The notes beneath the pieces were generated by a model. That model was not told the DNA's origin. It searched no databases and saw only the letters and a program-made list of their open reading frames with translations. A program made the position numbers and the translations under genes. From an uncultured Clostridia bacterium (lineage in GTDB: Bacteria; Bacillota; Clostridia; Christensenellales; Borkfalkiaceae): a stretch of DNA of 33,876 bases. Shown piece by piece: positions 25,694 to 32,658 of the stretch. Where the stretch lies: assembly GCA_934247225.1 (NCBI GenBank), contig CAKQJE010000023.1:1-33876 (forward strand). The letters are read 5' to 3'. The first letter of the stretch is position 1, and each line of letters starts with the position of its first letter.

Positions 25694-26351
25694 CGGCGAA
25701 ACGGTCGTTCTCGATAATTTCAACGTCGATTTCGAGGACGGCAAAACCACAGCCGTTATGGGCGGCTCGGGAATAGGCAAAACCACGCTTTTGAATTGCA
25801 TAGCGAAGCTGACCGATTACGAAGGCGAAATTATCGGCGCGGGAGACGTCGCGTACGTTTTTCAAAGCGACAGACTTCTCCCGAACAAAACGGTGTTTAA
25901 AAACGTCGAATTCGTTATTTCGGAACAAAACGCGGAGGAGAGAAAAAGAAGGGTTATCGAAGCGTTGAAAGTTACGGAGCTTTTAAACGAAGCGGGTAAA
26001 TTTCCTTCCGAGCTTTCGGGCGGACAGAAAAAACGCGTTTCCCTTGCGACGGCGGTTGCGAGCGGCAGAAGGACGTTGCTTTTGGACGAGCCGCTTTCCT
26101 CGCTCGATATCGGCTTGAAATTCCGCATTTACGAGGTTTTAAAAAGAATTTTTACTTCGGATGAAAAAACCGTCGTTATGGTAACGCACGACATAGGCGA
26201 GGCATTGACTCTTGCCGACGAAATAGTCGTGATAGACGGAAGCGGCGTTAAGTACAGAAAAAAAATATCCGCGTCCGTTTTCGGAAGAGACATAACGGGC
26301 GAAGAATGTAACGAAATAAGAAAAGACCTTATAAAAATCTTTAAAGCATAA
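25653..26351 (+). CDS. NitT/TauT-type ABC importer ATP-binding protein
   Basis: The product has 232 residues. It has Walker A GGSGIGKT (37-44), Q-loop FQSDRLLPNKTV, signature LSGGQKKR, Walker B TLLLDEPLSSLD and VTHD. It starts inside the permease gene (41-base overlap), with a G-rich ribosome site (AGGGGG) upstream. It completes a three-gene importer with the receptor and permease just before it. The operon ends in a long hairpin. Confidence 0.9.
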   Translation: MHVKNLNKRYKTDNGETVVLDNFNVDFEDGKTTAVMGGSGIGKTTLLNCIAKLTDYEGEIIGAGDVAYVFQSDRLLPNKTVFKNVEFVISEQNAEERKRRVIEALKVTELLNEAGKFPSELSGGQKKRVSLATAVASGRRTLLLDEPLSSLDIGLKFRIYEVLKRIFTSDEKTVVMVTHDIGEALTLADEIVVIDGSGVKYRKKISASVFGRDITGEECNEIRKDLIKIFKA

Positions 26352-26357
26352 CTACAA

Positions 26358-26402
26358 AACGGCTTGCCGTCGATTGAAAATCGGCGGCAAGCCGTTAATA
26401 TT
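26358..26402. terminator. Bidirectional terminator between convergent genes
   Basis: AACGGCTTGCCG (26358-26369) pairs with CGGCAAGCCGTT (26385-26396), and the stem continues inward as TCGATT/AATCGG-type pairs. A T-rich run lies on the plus side and TTTTG on the minus side. It separates the ABC ATPase from the convergent DUF975 gene. Confidence 0.85.
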
Positions 26403-26422
26403 ATAGCGATTATAGCGAAAAA

Positions 26423-27022
26423 TCAGATCAGAACGGGTTCGTTCTTAATGTCCTCATAAAAAGCGGCGTTTGCGGCTTGCATATATGCGGAAACCCATAA
26501 CATACCGATACCGAAACAAAGAAAACCGACGATAATCCAGCCGATAAAGCTGAGTTGCAGGCAGAAATATCTCCATTTGCGCCCGTTCATCATCTTTCTG
26601 CTTTCTGTGATGCAGGTGTTCGCGTCGTATTCGGGGTGTTCTAAGGCGATGTAAAAAGACTGAGAATAAGAGATCGCTTTAACTATTCCGGGAATAATAA
26701 AAAGAAGCGACCAGAGAACCACGAACAAAACGTCGAGAACCCCGACAAGGATATTCGTTCCCACATTGCCGCGGAAACCGTCCAGAAGCGGCTCGATTTT
26801 GTTTTTCTGTTCGGTTTGTCTGATAAGGTGAAGCGTGTACGAAGCAACGCCGATACTTACAGGACCTAAAAGAATAATCATTCCGATAAAGGTGAAGCCG
26901 GCAAACGATAAAATCGCGTCCGCAACAAGCACCGCGAGCAGAAGAAACAGCCACGAATTGCTGAAAATGTTACCGTCTAAGGCTTCGCGCGCTCTTTTGC
27001 GGTATTCATAAGCAGATTCCAT
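26423..27022 (-). CDS. DUF975-family integral membrane protein
   Basis: The product has 199 residues. The family pattern is clear: FIIPGIVKAISYSQSFYIAL, then a Ser-Arg-Lys-Met-Met-x-Gly segment, LQLSFIGWIIVG, and GIGMLWVSAYMQAANAAFYE. There are about five membrane helices. The ribosome site GGAGG precedes the ATG on the minus strand. Function of the family is unknown. Its promoter overlaps a long palindrome, so it is probably under repressor control. Confidence 0.88.
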   Translation of the reverse strand: MESAYEYRKRAREALDGNIFSNSWLFLLLAVLVADAILSFAGFTFIGMIILLGPVSIGVASYTLHLIRQTEQKNKIEPLLDGFRGNVGTNILVGVLDVLFVVLWSLLFIIPGIVKAISYSQSFYIALEHPEYDANTCITESRKMMNGRKWRYFCLQLSFIGWIIVGFLCFGIGMLWVSAYMQAANAAFYEDIKNEPVLI

Positions 27023-27077
27023 ATATATAAACCTCCGTTATAGCGATATCGCGGGCGGTATAGTTTAATTCTCCCGC

Positions 27078-27125
27078 GAGTATCATATTTAAATATATGA
27101 TACTCTTTTTCGTTTTATATGTCAA
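27078..27125 (-). promoter_or_regulatory. Promoter and palindromic operator of the DUF975 gene
   Basis: Read on the minus strand, TTGACA (27125-27120) is followed after 17 bases by TATCAT (27102-27097). The -10 lies inside a palindrome with 11-base arms, GAGTATCATAT (27078-27088) and ATATGATACTC (27095-27105). This looks like the site of a dimeric repressor, for example of the PadR or GntR type; no such gene is adjacent. Confidence 0.6.
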
Positions 27126-27185
27126 TATAATTTCACAAATTGGTCAAATATATCTTCGTAGTTTTCAAAAAAAATCGTAAAATTG

Positions 27186-27235
27186 CGGTTAGACAATGCT
27201 AACTTGTTGAAATTTTTATTTTCTTGTGATATAAT
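27186..27235 (+). promoter_or_regulatory. Promoter with palindromic operator upstream of the small membrane gene
   Basis: TTGAAA (27207-27212), 17 bases, and TATAAT (27230-27235). Just upstream lies CGGTTAG-ACAATG-CTAAC (27186-27203), nearly the same palindrome and exactly the same spacing as the one at 28520-28539. Confidence 0.75.
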
Positions 27236-27267
27236 GCAATCGAAAAGACGAAATACGGAGGTATAAT

Positions 27268-27609
27268 ATGTCTTTGACGGTGATAAAAATTTTAATGGCG
27301 GTGGCTTGCGTGGGGCATATTCTGTGCTGTTTTTGCGACAGAGCGATAACTTACACGCCTAACGGCAGATTTAATTTCGCCGATCTTAAAGATAACGACA
27401 GACTTTCCGCACTGTTTGACGGCGCGTCGCTGAAAAATCAGTTGTTTTCCATGCTTGCGGGCGTTCTCGCGCTTACGATGTCGAGCCTCGGATATATCGC
27501 TTTATACGAGTACGTCGGCGGATATTCGACGGTTTGCGGAACGATTATGCTTATCTCGCTCGTGCTGTTTATGGTTGCGGGCAAGTCTGACGGCGAGTTT
27601 TTAGGCTAA
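27268..27609 (+). pseudogene. Small membrane protein, 3' end replaced by a repeat element
   Basis: The frame encodes 113 residues with hydrophobic helices at residues about 3-22, 58-80 and 86-106 and a conserved-looking polar segment (CDRAITYTPNGRFNFADL). GGAGG at 27257-27261 and a good promoter support expression. The last seven codons (SDGEFLG and neighbours) and the stop lie inside an 18-base terminal inverted repeat of an inserted element, so the original C-terminus appears lost. The family name is uncertain; it resembles small multi-helix DUF proteins of Clostridia that are longer. Confidence 0.6.
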
Positions 27610-27690
27610 GACAAGGCACGCGAACGGGTTAATACTTGATGTATAAGCCGCGAGCGTAACGACATATTAGTCAAAAATTCGCCGTCAGAC
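27585..27690. mobile_element. MITE-like palindromic element, 106 bp
   Basis: The arms are GTCTGACGGCGAGTTTTT (27585-27602) and the reverse complement of the same sequence with one change (27673-27690), 17 of 18 matching. The 70-base interior is itself an imperfect palindrome, with GGCTAA...GGTTAATAC on one side and GACTAA...GGCTTATAC when read from the other end. It has no coding capacity, so it would depend on a transposase elsewhere. No clear target duplication is visible. Confidence 0.7.
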
Positions 27691-27728
27691 CATGGTTCGT
27701 ATTATTTTTGGCTGGCATCGCAAAACAT

Positions 27729-27770
27729 TTGACATTATAAAATAACGGGGTTATAATAACGGCGTTATTA
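27729..27770 (+). promoter_or_regulatory. Promoter and tandem operators of the TetR gene
   Basis: TTGACA (27729-27734), 17 bases, and TATAAT (27752-27757). A perfect 17-base palindrome TAATAACG-G-CGTTATTA covers 27754-27770, overlapping the -10. A second related one, ATAAC-GGG-GTTAT, covers 27742-27754. Together they suggest autorepression by the TetR protein. Confidence 0.8.
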
Positions 27771-27788
27771 AAAGTCGGCGGTGAAAAA

Positions 27789-28430
27789 ATGCGTAAAAAA
27801 GACGAGCTTGCGATCGATAAGATTTTAGAATGCGCGAAGCAGGAATTTCTCTTAAAAGGCTTCGAGGGCGCGTCTATGCGCGATATCGCCGAGAACGCGG
27901 GTTACACTACGGGTATGCTTTACGGCAGATTCGGGGATAAAAGCGAACTTTTCAAAGCGATCGTGAAAGACCCCGCCGAAAAACTTTACGCTTATTATGC
28001 GGGCGTTCAGAAAGAATTCGCAAGGCTTTCTCCCGAAACGCAGTATAACGATATGCACGTATACGCGGACGAGAGAATAAACGAAATGCTCGATATCGTC
28101 TACGATAATTTCGACGAATTCAAACTTGTCATTTGCAGAAGCAAAGGCAGCGAATACGGAAATTACATAGACAGGCTCATCGAAATCGAAACCGATAACA
28201 CCGTCAGGTTTATAAGCGAACTCAACGCCGCGGGGATAAAGGTAAACGACGTCCGCGCCGATTTGTCGCATATGCTCGCAACGGCAATGTTCAACGGAAT
28301 GTTCGAAGTCGTCGAACACGATTTCACAAAAGAGGACGCAAGGCAATATATAAAACAATTGCAGTATTTTTTCAATGCGGGCTGGGATAAAATTTTAGGT
28401 CTTCCGTCCGATTGGGTGCTTCCCGAATAA
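27789..28430 (+). CDS. TetR-family transcriptional repressor
   Basis: The product has 213 residues. The N-terminal helix-turn-helix is typical: ILECAKQEFLLKGFEGASM, RDIAENAGYTTGMLYGRFGDKSELF. The C-terminal ligand domain (about 70-213) is helical and acidic. GGTG lies 6 bases ahead of the ATG. Palindromes overlap its own promoter, and another palindrome stands before the ABC exporter gene downstream, so control of that exporter is likely. It ends in a GNRA-capped terminator. Confidence 0.9.
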   Translation: MRKKDELAIDKILECAKQEFLLKGFEGASMRDIAENAGYTTGMLYGRFGDKSELFKAIVKDPAEKLYAYYAGVQKEFARLSPETQYNDMHVYADERINEMLDIVYDNFDEFKLVICRSKGSEYGNYIDRLIEIETDNTVRFISELNAAGIKVNDVRADLSHMLATAMFNGMFEVVEHDFTKEDARQYIKQLQYFFNAGWDKILGLPSDWVLPE

Positions 28431-28484
28431 CGAAAAATCGGTCGGCACCGAATAAGGAAAATCGGTCGTTACAAATAAAAGAAG

Positions 28485-28510
28485 AAAAGGGAAAGCGATT
28501 TCCTTTTTTA
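28485..28510 (+). terminator. Terminator of the TetR gene
   Basis: A 10-bp stem (28485-28494 with 28499-28508) is capped by a GCGA (GNRA) loop; the right arm is CC followed by T6. Confidence 0.75.
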
Positions 28511-28519
28511 TATAAATTT

Positions 28520-28539
28520 CGGTTAGTTGCTGCTAACCG
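28520..28539. promoter_or_regulatory. Operator palindrome before the ABC exporter gene
   Basis: CGGTTAG-TTGCTG-CTAACCG is a perfect 7-6-7 palindrome. A possible -10 (TAAAAT, 28540-28545) begins just after it, so a bound repressor would block the promoter. The arms resemble the GGTTAG/CTAACC arms of DtxR/IdeR sites, but the spacer is six bases instead of one. Confidence 0.7.
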
Positions 28540-28593
28540 TAAAATCAAAAGAAAAACAAATAAACAAGAAAACTTTTCAGGAGGTTTAAAAGA

Positions 28594-29532
28594 GTGAAAA
28601 AACAATCAACTCTGTCAAGACTCATGGGGTATGCGGGAGGGCATAAGCTTTTTACTTACGCCTCGTGGGTACTTTCGGCGATAAGCGCGCTCGTTGCTTT
28701 GCTTCCGTTCATTTACATATGGAAGATAGTTAAAGAAGTGCTTGACGTGCAGCCGGATTTCTCGCTTGCGACGGGTCTTGTGCATAACGGAATCATGGCG
28801 ATGGTTTTCGCTATGGTATCTTTTCTTATTTACATATGCGCGCTTATGTGTTCGCATCTTGCGGCGTTCAGGGTGGCTACGAATATGCGTATAGCGGCTT
28901 CGGAGCATATCGCGAAATTGCCGCTCGGTTTCGTCGACAGTTTCGGAAGCGGCAGGCTCAGAAAAATCGTGAACGACTCCACGGGCGCGACGGAAACTTA
29001 TCTCGCGCATCAGCTCCCCGATAAGTATGCGGCTTTGGCAACGCCCGTGGGACTTCTCGCGCTTTTGTTTACGTTTGATTGGCGGCTCGGACTTTTAAGT
29101 CTTGTTCCCGTGCTTCTCGCGTTTCTCGTAATGTCGGCAATGACGGGCAAGCGTATGGCGGAAAAAATGCGGCAGTATAACAACGCGCTCGAAAACATGA
29201 GCAACGAAGCTGTGGAATACGTAAGGGGCATACCCGTCGTGAAAACGTTCGGACAGACGGTCTTTTCGTTCAAAAAGTTCAAAGGCACCATCGACGAATA
29301 CGAAAAATGGGTAGTCGCTTACACCAAAGATCTGTGCGTTCCCATGATGTTTTACACAGCCGCGATAAACGGCGTGTTCGCGTTTTTGATCGCGGGCGCG
29401 GACAAAATCGTCGTTTTATCGGGCGGAGTGGTTGCCGAGCAGGGCAGCCCCGAGGAGCTGTACAACAAAAAGGGCATATATGCTCATATGGTTGACTTGC
29501 AGTCCGACAGCGGTAAATGGAAAATTAAATAA
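28594..29532 (+). pseudogene. ABC exporter with its ATPase core deleted
   Basis: Residues 1-267 are the membrane domain of a type IV (MsbA/CydCD/IrtAB-like) exporter, with several helices and the cytoplasmic segments SEHIAKLPLGFVD and NEAVEYVRGIPVVKTFGQ. At about base 29395-29402 the sequence jumps straight into the end of the nucleotide-binding domain (ADKIVVLSGGVVAEQGSPEE). Walker A, Q-loop, signature and Walker B are all missing: 312 residues against about 580 expected. The reading frame is kept, so a protein could be made, but it cannot hydrolyse ATP. Either one gene lost its middle or two neighbouring half-transporter genes were merged. The ribosome site AGGAGG is intact. Confidence 0.85.
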
Positions 29533-29543
29533 ATTTTAATCGT

Positions 29544-29600
29544 GAAAAGCTCGTTCGTTTAATTTTTAGTTATAAGCGAACGAGCTTTTCGCTTGCGTTT
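29544..29600 (+). terminator. Terminator after the ABC exporter remnant
   Basis: GAAAAGCTCGTTCG (29544-29557) pairs with CGAACGAGCTTTTC (29577-29590), 14 bp, around a T-rich loop. Confidence 0.75.
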
Positions 29601-29621
29601 TTATGCTCGTTGTGGTAAAAT
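29593..29621 (+). promoter_or_regulatory. Promoter of the DtxR/MntR-type gene
   Basis: TTGCGT (29593-29598), 17 bases, and TAAAAT (29616-29621). Transcription starts about 17 bases before the ATG at 29645. Confidence 0.6.
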
Positions 29622-29644
29622 TATAAAAAAGGTTACGGTGGAAT

Positions 29645-30007
29645 ATGGTAGATAACGAATCACAGGAAATGTATCTCGAAACGATACTTAAAATTCAGAA
29701 AAGAAAAGGAAGCGTGCGTTCGATAGAAGTCGCGGAAGAACTCGGTTACAGCAAGCCGAGCGTTTCGCGCGCCGTCGGAATTATGAAAAAGGACGGATTT
29801 ATCGTCGTTCATCCCGACGGAATTATAGAGCTTACCGAAACGGGAAAAGCAAAGGCGGAAAACGTTTTCGCAAGGCATAAATCGCTTACGGAAGCTCTCG
29901 TAAAAATGGGGCTTGACCTTAAAGCCGCGGAAGAGAACGCCTGCCGCGTCGAGCATGTTATCACCGAAGAGGCGTTTTTAGCGATAAAAAAGCATTTCAA
30001 CGTGTAA
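29645..30007 (+). CDS. DtxR/MntR-family metal-dependent regulator
   Basis: The product has 120 residues, the length of short MntR-type proteins without an SH3-like domain. The N-terminal winged helix (about 1-65) includes EMYLETILKI, VRSIEVAEELGYSKPSVSRAV and the wing GIIELTETGKA. The dimer/metal domain has ARHKSLTEAL and EENACRVEHVITEE, the usual place of the metal-binding E and H residues. A GGTGG ribosome site is 3 bases from the ATG. It may control the exporter or an iron/manganese uptake gene elsewhere; targets are not visible with certainty. Confidence 0.88.
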   Translation: MVDNESQEMYLETILKIQKRKGSVRSIEVAEELGYSKPSVSRAVGIMKKDGFIVVHPDGIIELTETGKAKAENVFARHKSLTEALVKMGLDLKAAEENACRVEHVITEEAFLAIKKHFNV

Positions 30008-30065
30008 TCCGTTGTTCTCGGTCGACGTACTTCAAGCAAAGATTTGCCGCAACAGGCAAAAAAGA

Positions 30066-30105
30066 CGGCTTTTAGGCTTGATGGGGTTCGAATCCCTCTC
30101 GGCTA
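30066..30105 (+). tRNA. tRNA 3'-end-like fragment (not a complete gene)
   Basis: GGGGTTCGAATCCCT (30082-30096) is a T-arm, and CTCGGC after it resembles an acceptor 3' strand. The preceding GACGGCTTTTAGGCTT could be a long variable arm of a Leu/Ser-type tRNA. No 5' acceptor partner, D-arm or anticodon arm is found upstream, and CCA is absent. It is probably the relic of an integration or deletion at a tRNA gene, 41 bases before the HD-RyR-SLOG gene. Confidence 0.4.
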
Positions 30106-30145
30106 CTCGTGAAATGTTTAAAAATAAATACACAAAGGAGATTTT

Positions 30146-32428
30146 ATGGAGGATTTAAAAAATCTCGCCGCGCTTTTTTTCGATAAGCTCGACGACAGCA
30201 AAGACAAATTTCAGGGCAACGATCTGGTATGTTTCAGAAATTCCTTGAACGATTTTTTGATCAGCGGGAAAAAAGACGACGCGTTCACCGTCTTTTTTTG
30301 TTACAGCGAAATTTTTAAATTGTTCGGAAGCGGTTACGACAATATCCGTAAATTGATCGAAATGTTATCCGATCACGAATTCCATTCGGGGGAACTTTTA
30401 TCCAAACACAGAGACCATTATTCTCACTCGGTGTACGTTTTTTCGCTCGGTCTTGCGATATACGCCTCGGACGGAGCGTATCGCAAAGTTTTTAACGAGT
30501 TTTACGGGTTAAAGCAGGACGAATATTATACGTTTTTGTATTTATGGGGACTTACCGCGCTTTTCCACGATATAGGATATCCTTTCCAGCTCGCGCACGA
30601 GCAGGTGAAGAACTATCTCGAAGAATTATGGATAGAACAAAACAATAACGCTTCGGCAAATAGCGACGAAGAGGCTTCAAGGAAAGAAAAAGAAAAGGCA
30701 ATAAGGGCGACTTTGCCTTATGTTTCCTTTAAAAACATGGACGCGTTCTTGAACATAAGTCCCGATATAAGAGAAAAATTATCGGAGCAGCTCGGAGTCA
30801 ACGTCGTTTTTTCTTCCATAAACGAACTGCTCGCTTACGGGGTTAAAAAAAGAGAGGGGTATGACTACGACGCGCTCGTAAAAACGCTTAAAAGAAGAGT
30901 CGAAGATCAGCCTTACTTTATGGATCACGGCTATTTCAGTTCGGTGATTTTGTTGAAAAAATTATTTGAAAATCCCGAGTTTAAATTTAACGAAAATCAC
31001 CTTGACGTTATAACGGCGATACTTCTTCACAACAGTCTGAATAAATACGACGTGGAAAACTCGCATAAAATAGCGATAAGCGAACATCCGCTTTCGTATC
31101 TGCTTATTTTATGCGACGAATTGCAGTCGTGGGACAGAAAGGCTTACGGAAAGAACAGCAAACGTAAACCGATCGCGTGGGACGCGGAATTCGATATTTC
31201 CGATAATAAAATATTTGCGAACTTCGTTTTCGAAGATAAAAACGAAAATTACCAAAAAATCGCGAGCGGCAAGTTCGTAAGCGATATTCGGAAGTTTATC
31301 GAGTCTGATCTTACGCTTAAAGTATTCTGCGACGTAAAACCCAAAAACAGAAAGATAAGCGCGTTCGCTTCCGACGACAGCTTTATAAATCTGTGCGATT
31401 TCGCAAAGGTAATTCACGCCAATTATACCGATCATTGCGATAAGAACAATATCGAACATATCGAAGCGGATTTTGCAAACCTTCCGCTCGAATTTAAGCT
31501 CGCGAATATCAATCAGGCTAAGTCTTACGCCTATAAATTGGAACTTATCAACTGTTTTTACAGCAGTAAAGAGTTGGATTATCCGATCGTAAAGGATTTC
31601 AACGAGAGTATCGCGGGCGCGCCCCATGCCGACAACCTCGGTTTTTTATGCCGCGAGGAGCATGCCCGTTGGGTAAAAGAAAAACTTGCCGCAGGCTGGA
31701 AATACGGTACGGATTATAATTCGACGGCGGAGCGAAACGCGAAGAAAATTCACAAAGATATCGTTCCTTACGATGAATTAGACCCCAAAGAACGGAGTAA
31801 GGATGAGTTGATGATAAACAACATCATACCGTTGCTTGACACGATAGGAAACGGGATAAAGATTTACAGATATCGTTCGGGAAGAAAGCCGGATCTCGTG
31901 ATCGCGGGAACGGGACACAGATATTTTAACGACGACAGAGAAACGCTTAAACAACAGGTTAAAAATGTTCTGAAAAAGTTTTCGGACGATTACAACGTCA
32001 TTGTTATGACTTGTTACGCGATGGGTTCGGATTGGCTTATAGCGGAATGCGCCTGCGAATTGGGTCTCACGACAAAAGCCATAATTCCCCTTGATTATGA
32101 GGAATATATTAAAGACGTTAAGAAAGACGCAAAAGCAAACGGCATCGATTTTACCGATGACGACGAAATGAAAATGAGAACGCTTCTCGCTCAAACCGTC
32201 GTTTGCAAACCTGTCAAAGATGACAGATACAGATATTTCGAAGCGAGCAAGTATCTTGTCGACAAATGCGATAAACTGATCGCGTTATGGGACGGAAGAG
32301 TTCTGCCGCTCGTGGATAAAGACGACAATCCGATAAATCGCGGCGGAACGTACCACACGATAAAACTTGCGCGCGATCGCGGTTTGAAAGACGGAACCGA
32401 CATTTTTATCATAGATTGTTTCAGATAA
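30146..32428 (+). CDS. HD - RyR - SLOG multidomain protein (candidate nucleotide-sensing defence gene)
   Basis: The product has 760 residues; AAAGGAG sits 5 bases before the ATG. Residues about 80-340 form an HD-type metal-dependent phosphohydrolase: KHRDHYSHS (H88, H91, H94), ALFHDIGYP (H141, D142), ILLHNSL (H295), EHPLSYLLILCDEL (H314, D324). Residues about 490-570 are a RyR domain: EEHARW (504-509), AAGWKYG (515-521), IVPYDELDPKE. Residues about 580-760 are a SLOG/LOG-type Rossmann domain: GTGHR (588-592), AMGSDWLIAE, IIPLDYEEY, LIALWDG (to 717), GGT (733-735). RyR and SLOG modules in bacteria are thought to recognise nucleotide or NAD-derived ligands, so a ligand-gated HD effector is likely (inferred). 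It is a single gene with no integrase or partner enzyme beside it. Confidence 0.82.
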   Translation: MEDLKNLAALFFDKLDDSKDKFQGNDLVCFRNSLNDFLISGKKDDAFTVFFCYSEIFKLFGSGYDNIRKLIEMLSDHEFHSGELLSKHRDHYSHSVYVFSLGLAIYASDGAYRKVFNEFYGLKQDEYYTFLYLWGLTALFHDIGYPFQLAHEQVKNYLEELWIEQNNNASANSDEEASRKEKEKAIRATLPYVSFKNMDAFLNISPDIREKLSEQLGVNVVFSSINELLAYGVKKREGYDYDALVKTLKRRVEDQPYFMDHGYFSSVILLKKLFENPEFKFNENHLDVITAILLHNSLNKYDVENSHKIAISEHPLSYLLILCDELQSWDRKAYGKNSKRKPIAWDAEFDISDNKIFANFVFEDKNENYQKIASGKFVSDIRKFIESDLTLKVFCDVKPKNRKISAFASDDSFINLCDFAKVIHANYTDHCDKNNIEHIEADFANLPLEFKLANINQAKSYAYKLELINCFYSSKELDYPIVKDFNESIAGAPHADNLGFLCREEHARWVKEKLAAGWKYGTDYNSTAERNAKKIHKDIVPYDELDPKERSKDELMINNIIPLLDTIGNGIKIYRYRSGRKPDLVIAGTGHRYFNDDRETLKQQVKNVLKKFSDDYNVIVMTCYAMGSDWLIAECACELGLTTKAIIPLDYEEYIKDVKKDAKANGIDFTDDDEMKMRTLLAQTVVCKPVKDDRYRYFEASKYLVDKCDKLIALWDGRVLPLVDKDDNPINRGGTYHTIKLARDRGLKDGTDIFIIDCFR

Positions 32429-32492
32429 ATTATAAATTACAAATTTTTGTCGGAAAGTAATTTGCCGATTAAAGGAAAAATCGTCCGAATGC

Positions 32493-32521
32493 TTGATTTT
32501 TTACTATCGATATGATAAAAT
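32493..32521 (+). promoter_or_regulatory. Promoter of the Cys-module lipoprotein gene
   Basis: TTGATT (32493-32498), 17 bases, and TAAAAT (32516-32521), giving a leader of about 130 bases. Confidence 0.65.
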
Positions 32522-32563
32522 TAACAAGCGGTCAACCGGGCGATTTTTTTCGTTTGCCGGGCG

Positions 32564-32599
32564 GCGGCGGAAAATGCGGCGGAAAATGCGGCGGAAAAT
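32564..32599. repeat. Three perfect copies of a 12-bp unit
   Basis: GCGGCGGAAAAT occurs three times without change, in the leader between the promoter and the lipoprotein gene. No gene is seen in 32429-32658. Confidence 0.85.
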
Positions 32600-32658
32600 T
32601 TTGATTTTATCTGCGAAAATTCGCTTTTAAATCATATATTGAAAACGGAGGTTACAAG

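Noticed and set aside
28520..28539. Classical DtxR/IdeR box
   Set aside because: The arms fit, but the spacer is six bases rather than one, so it is not a canonical site.
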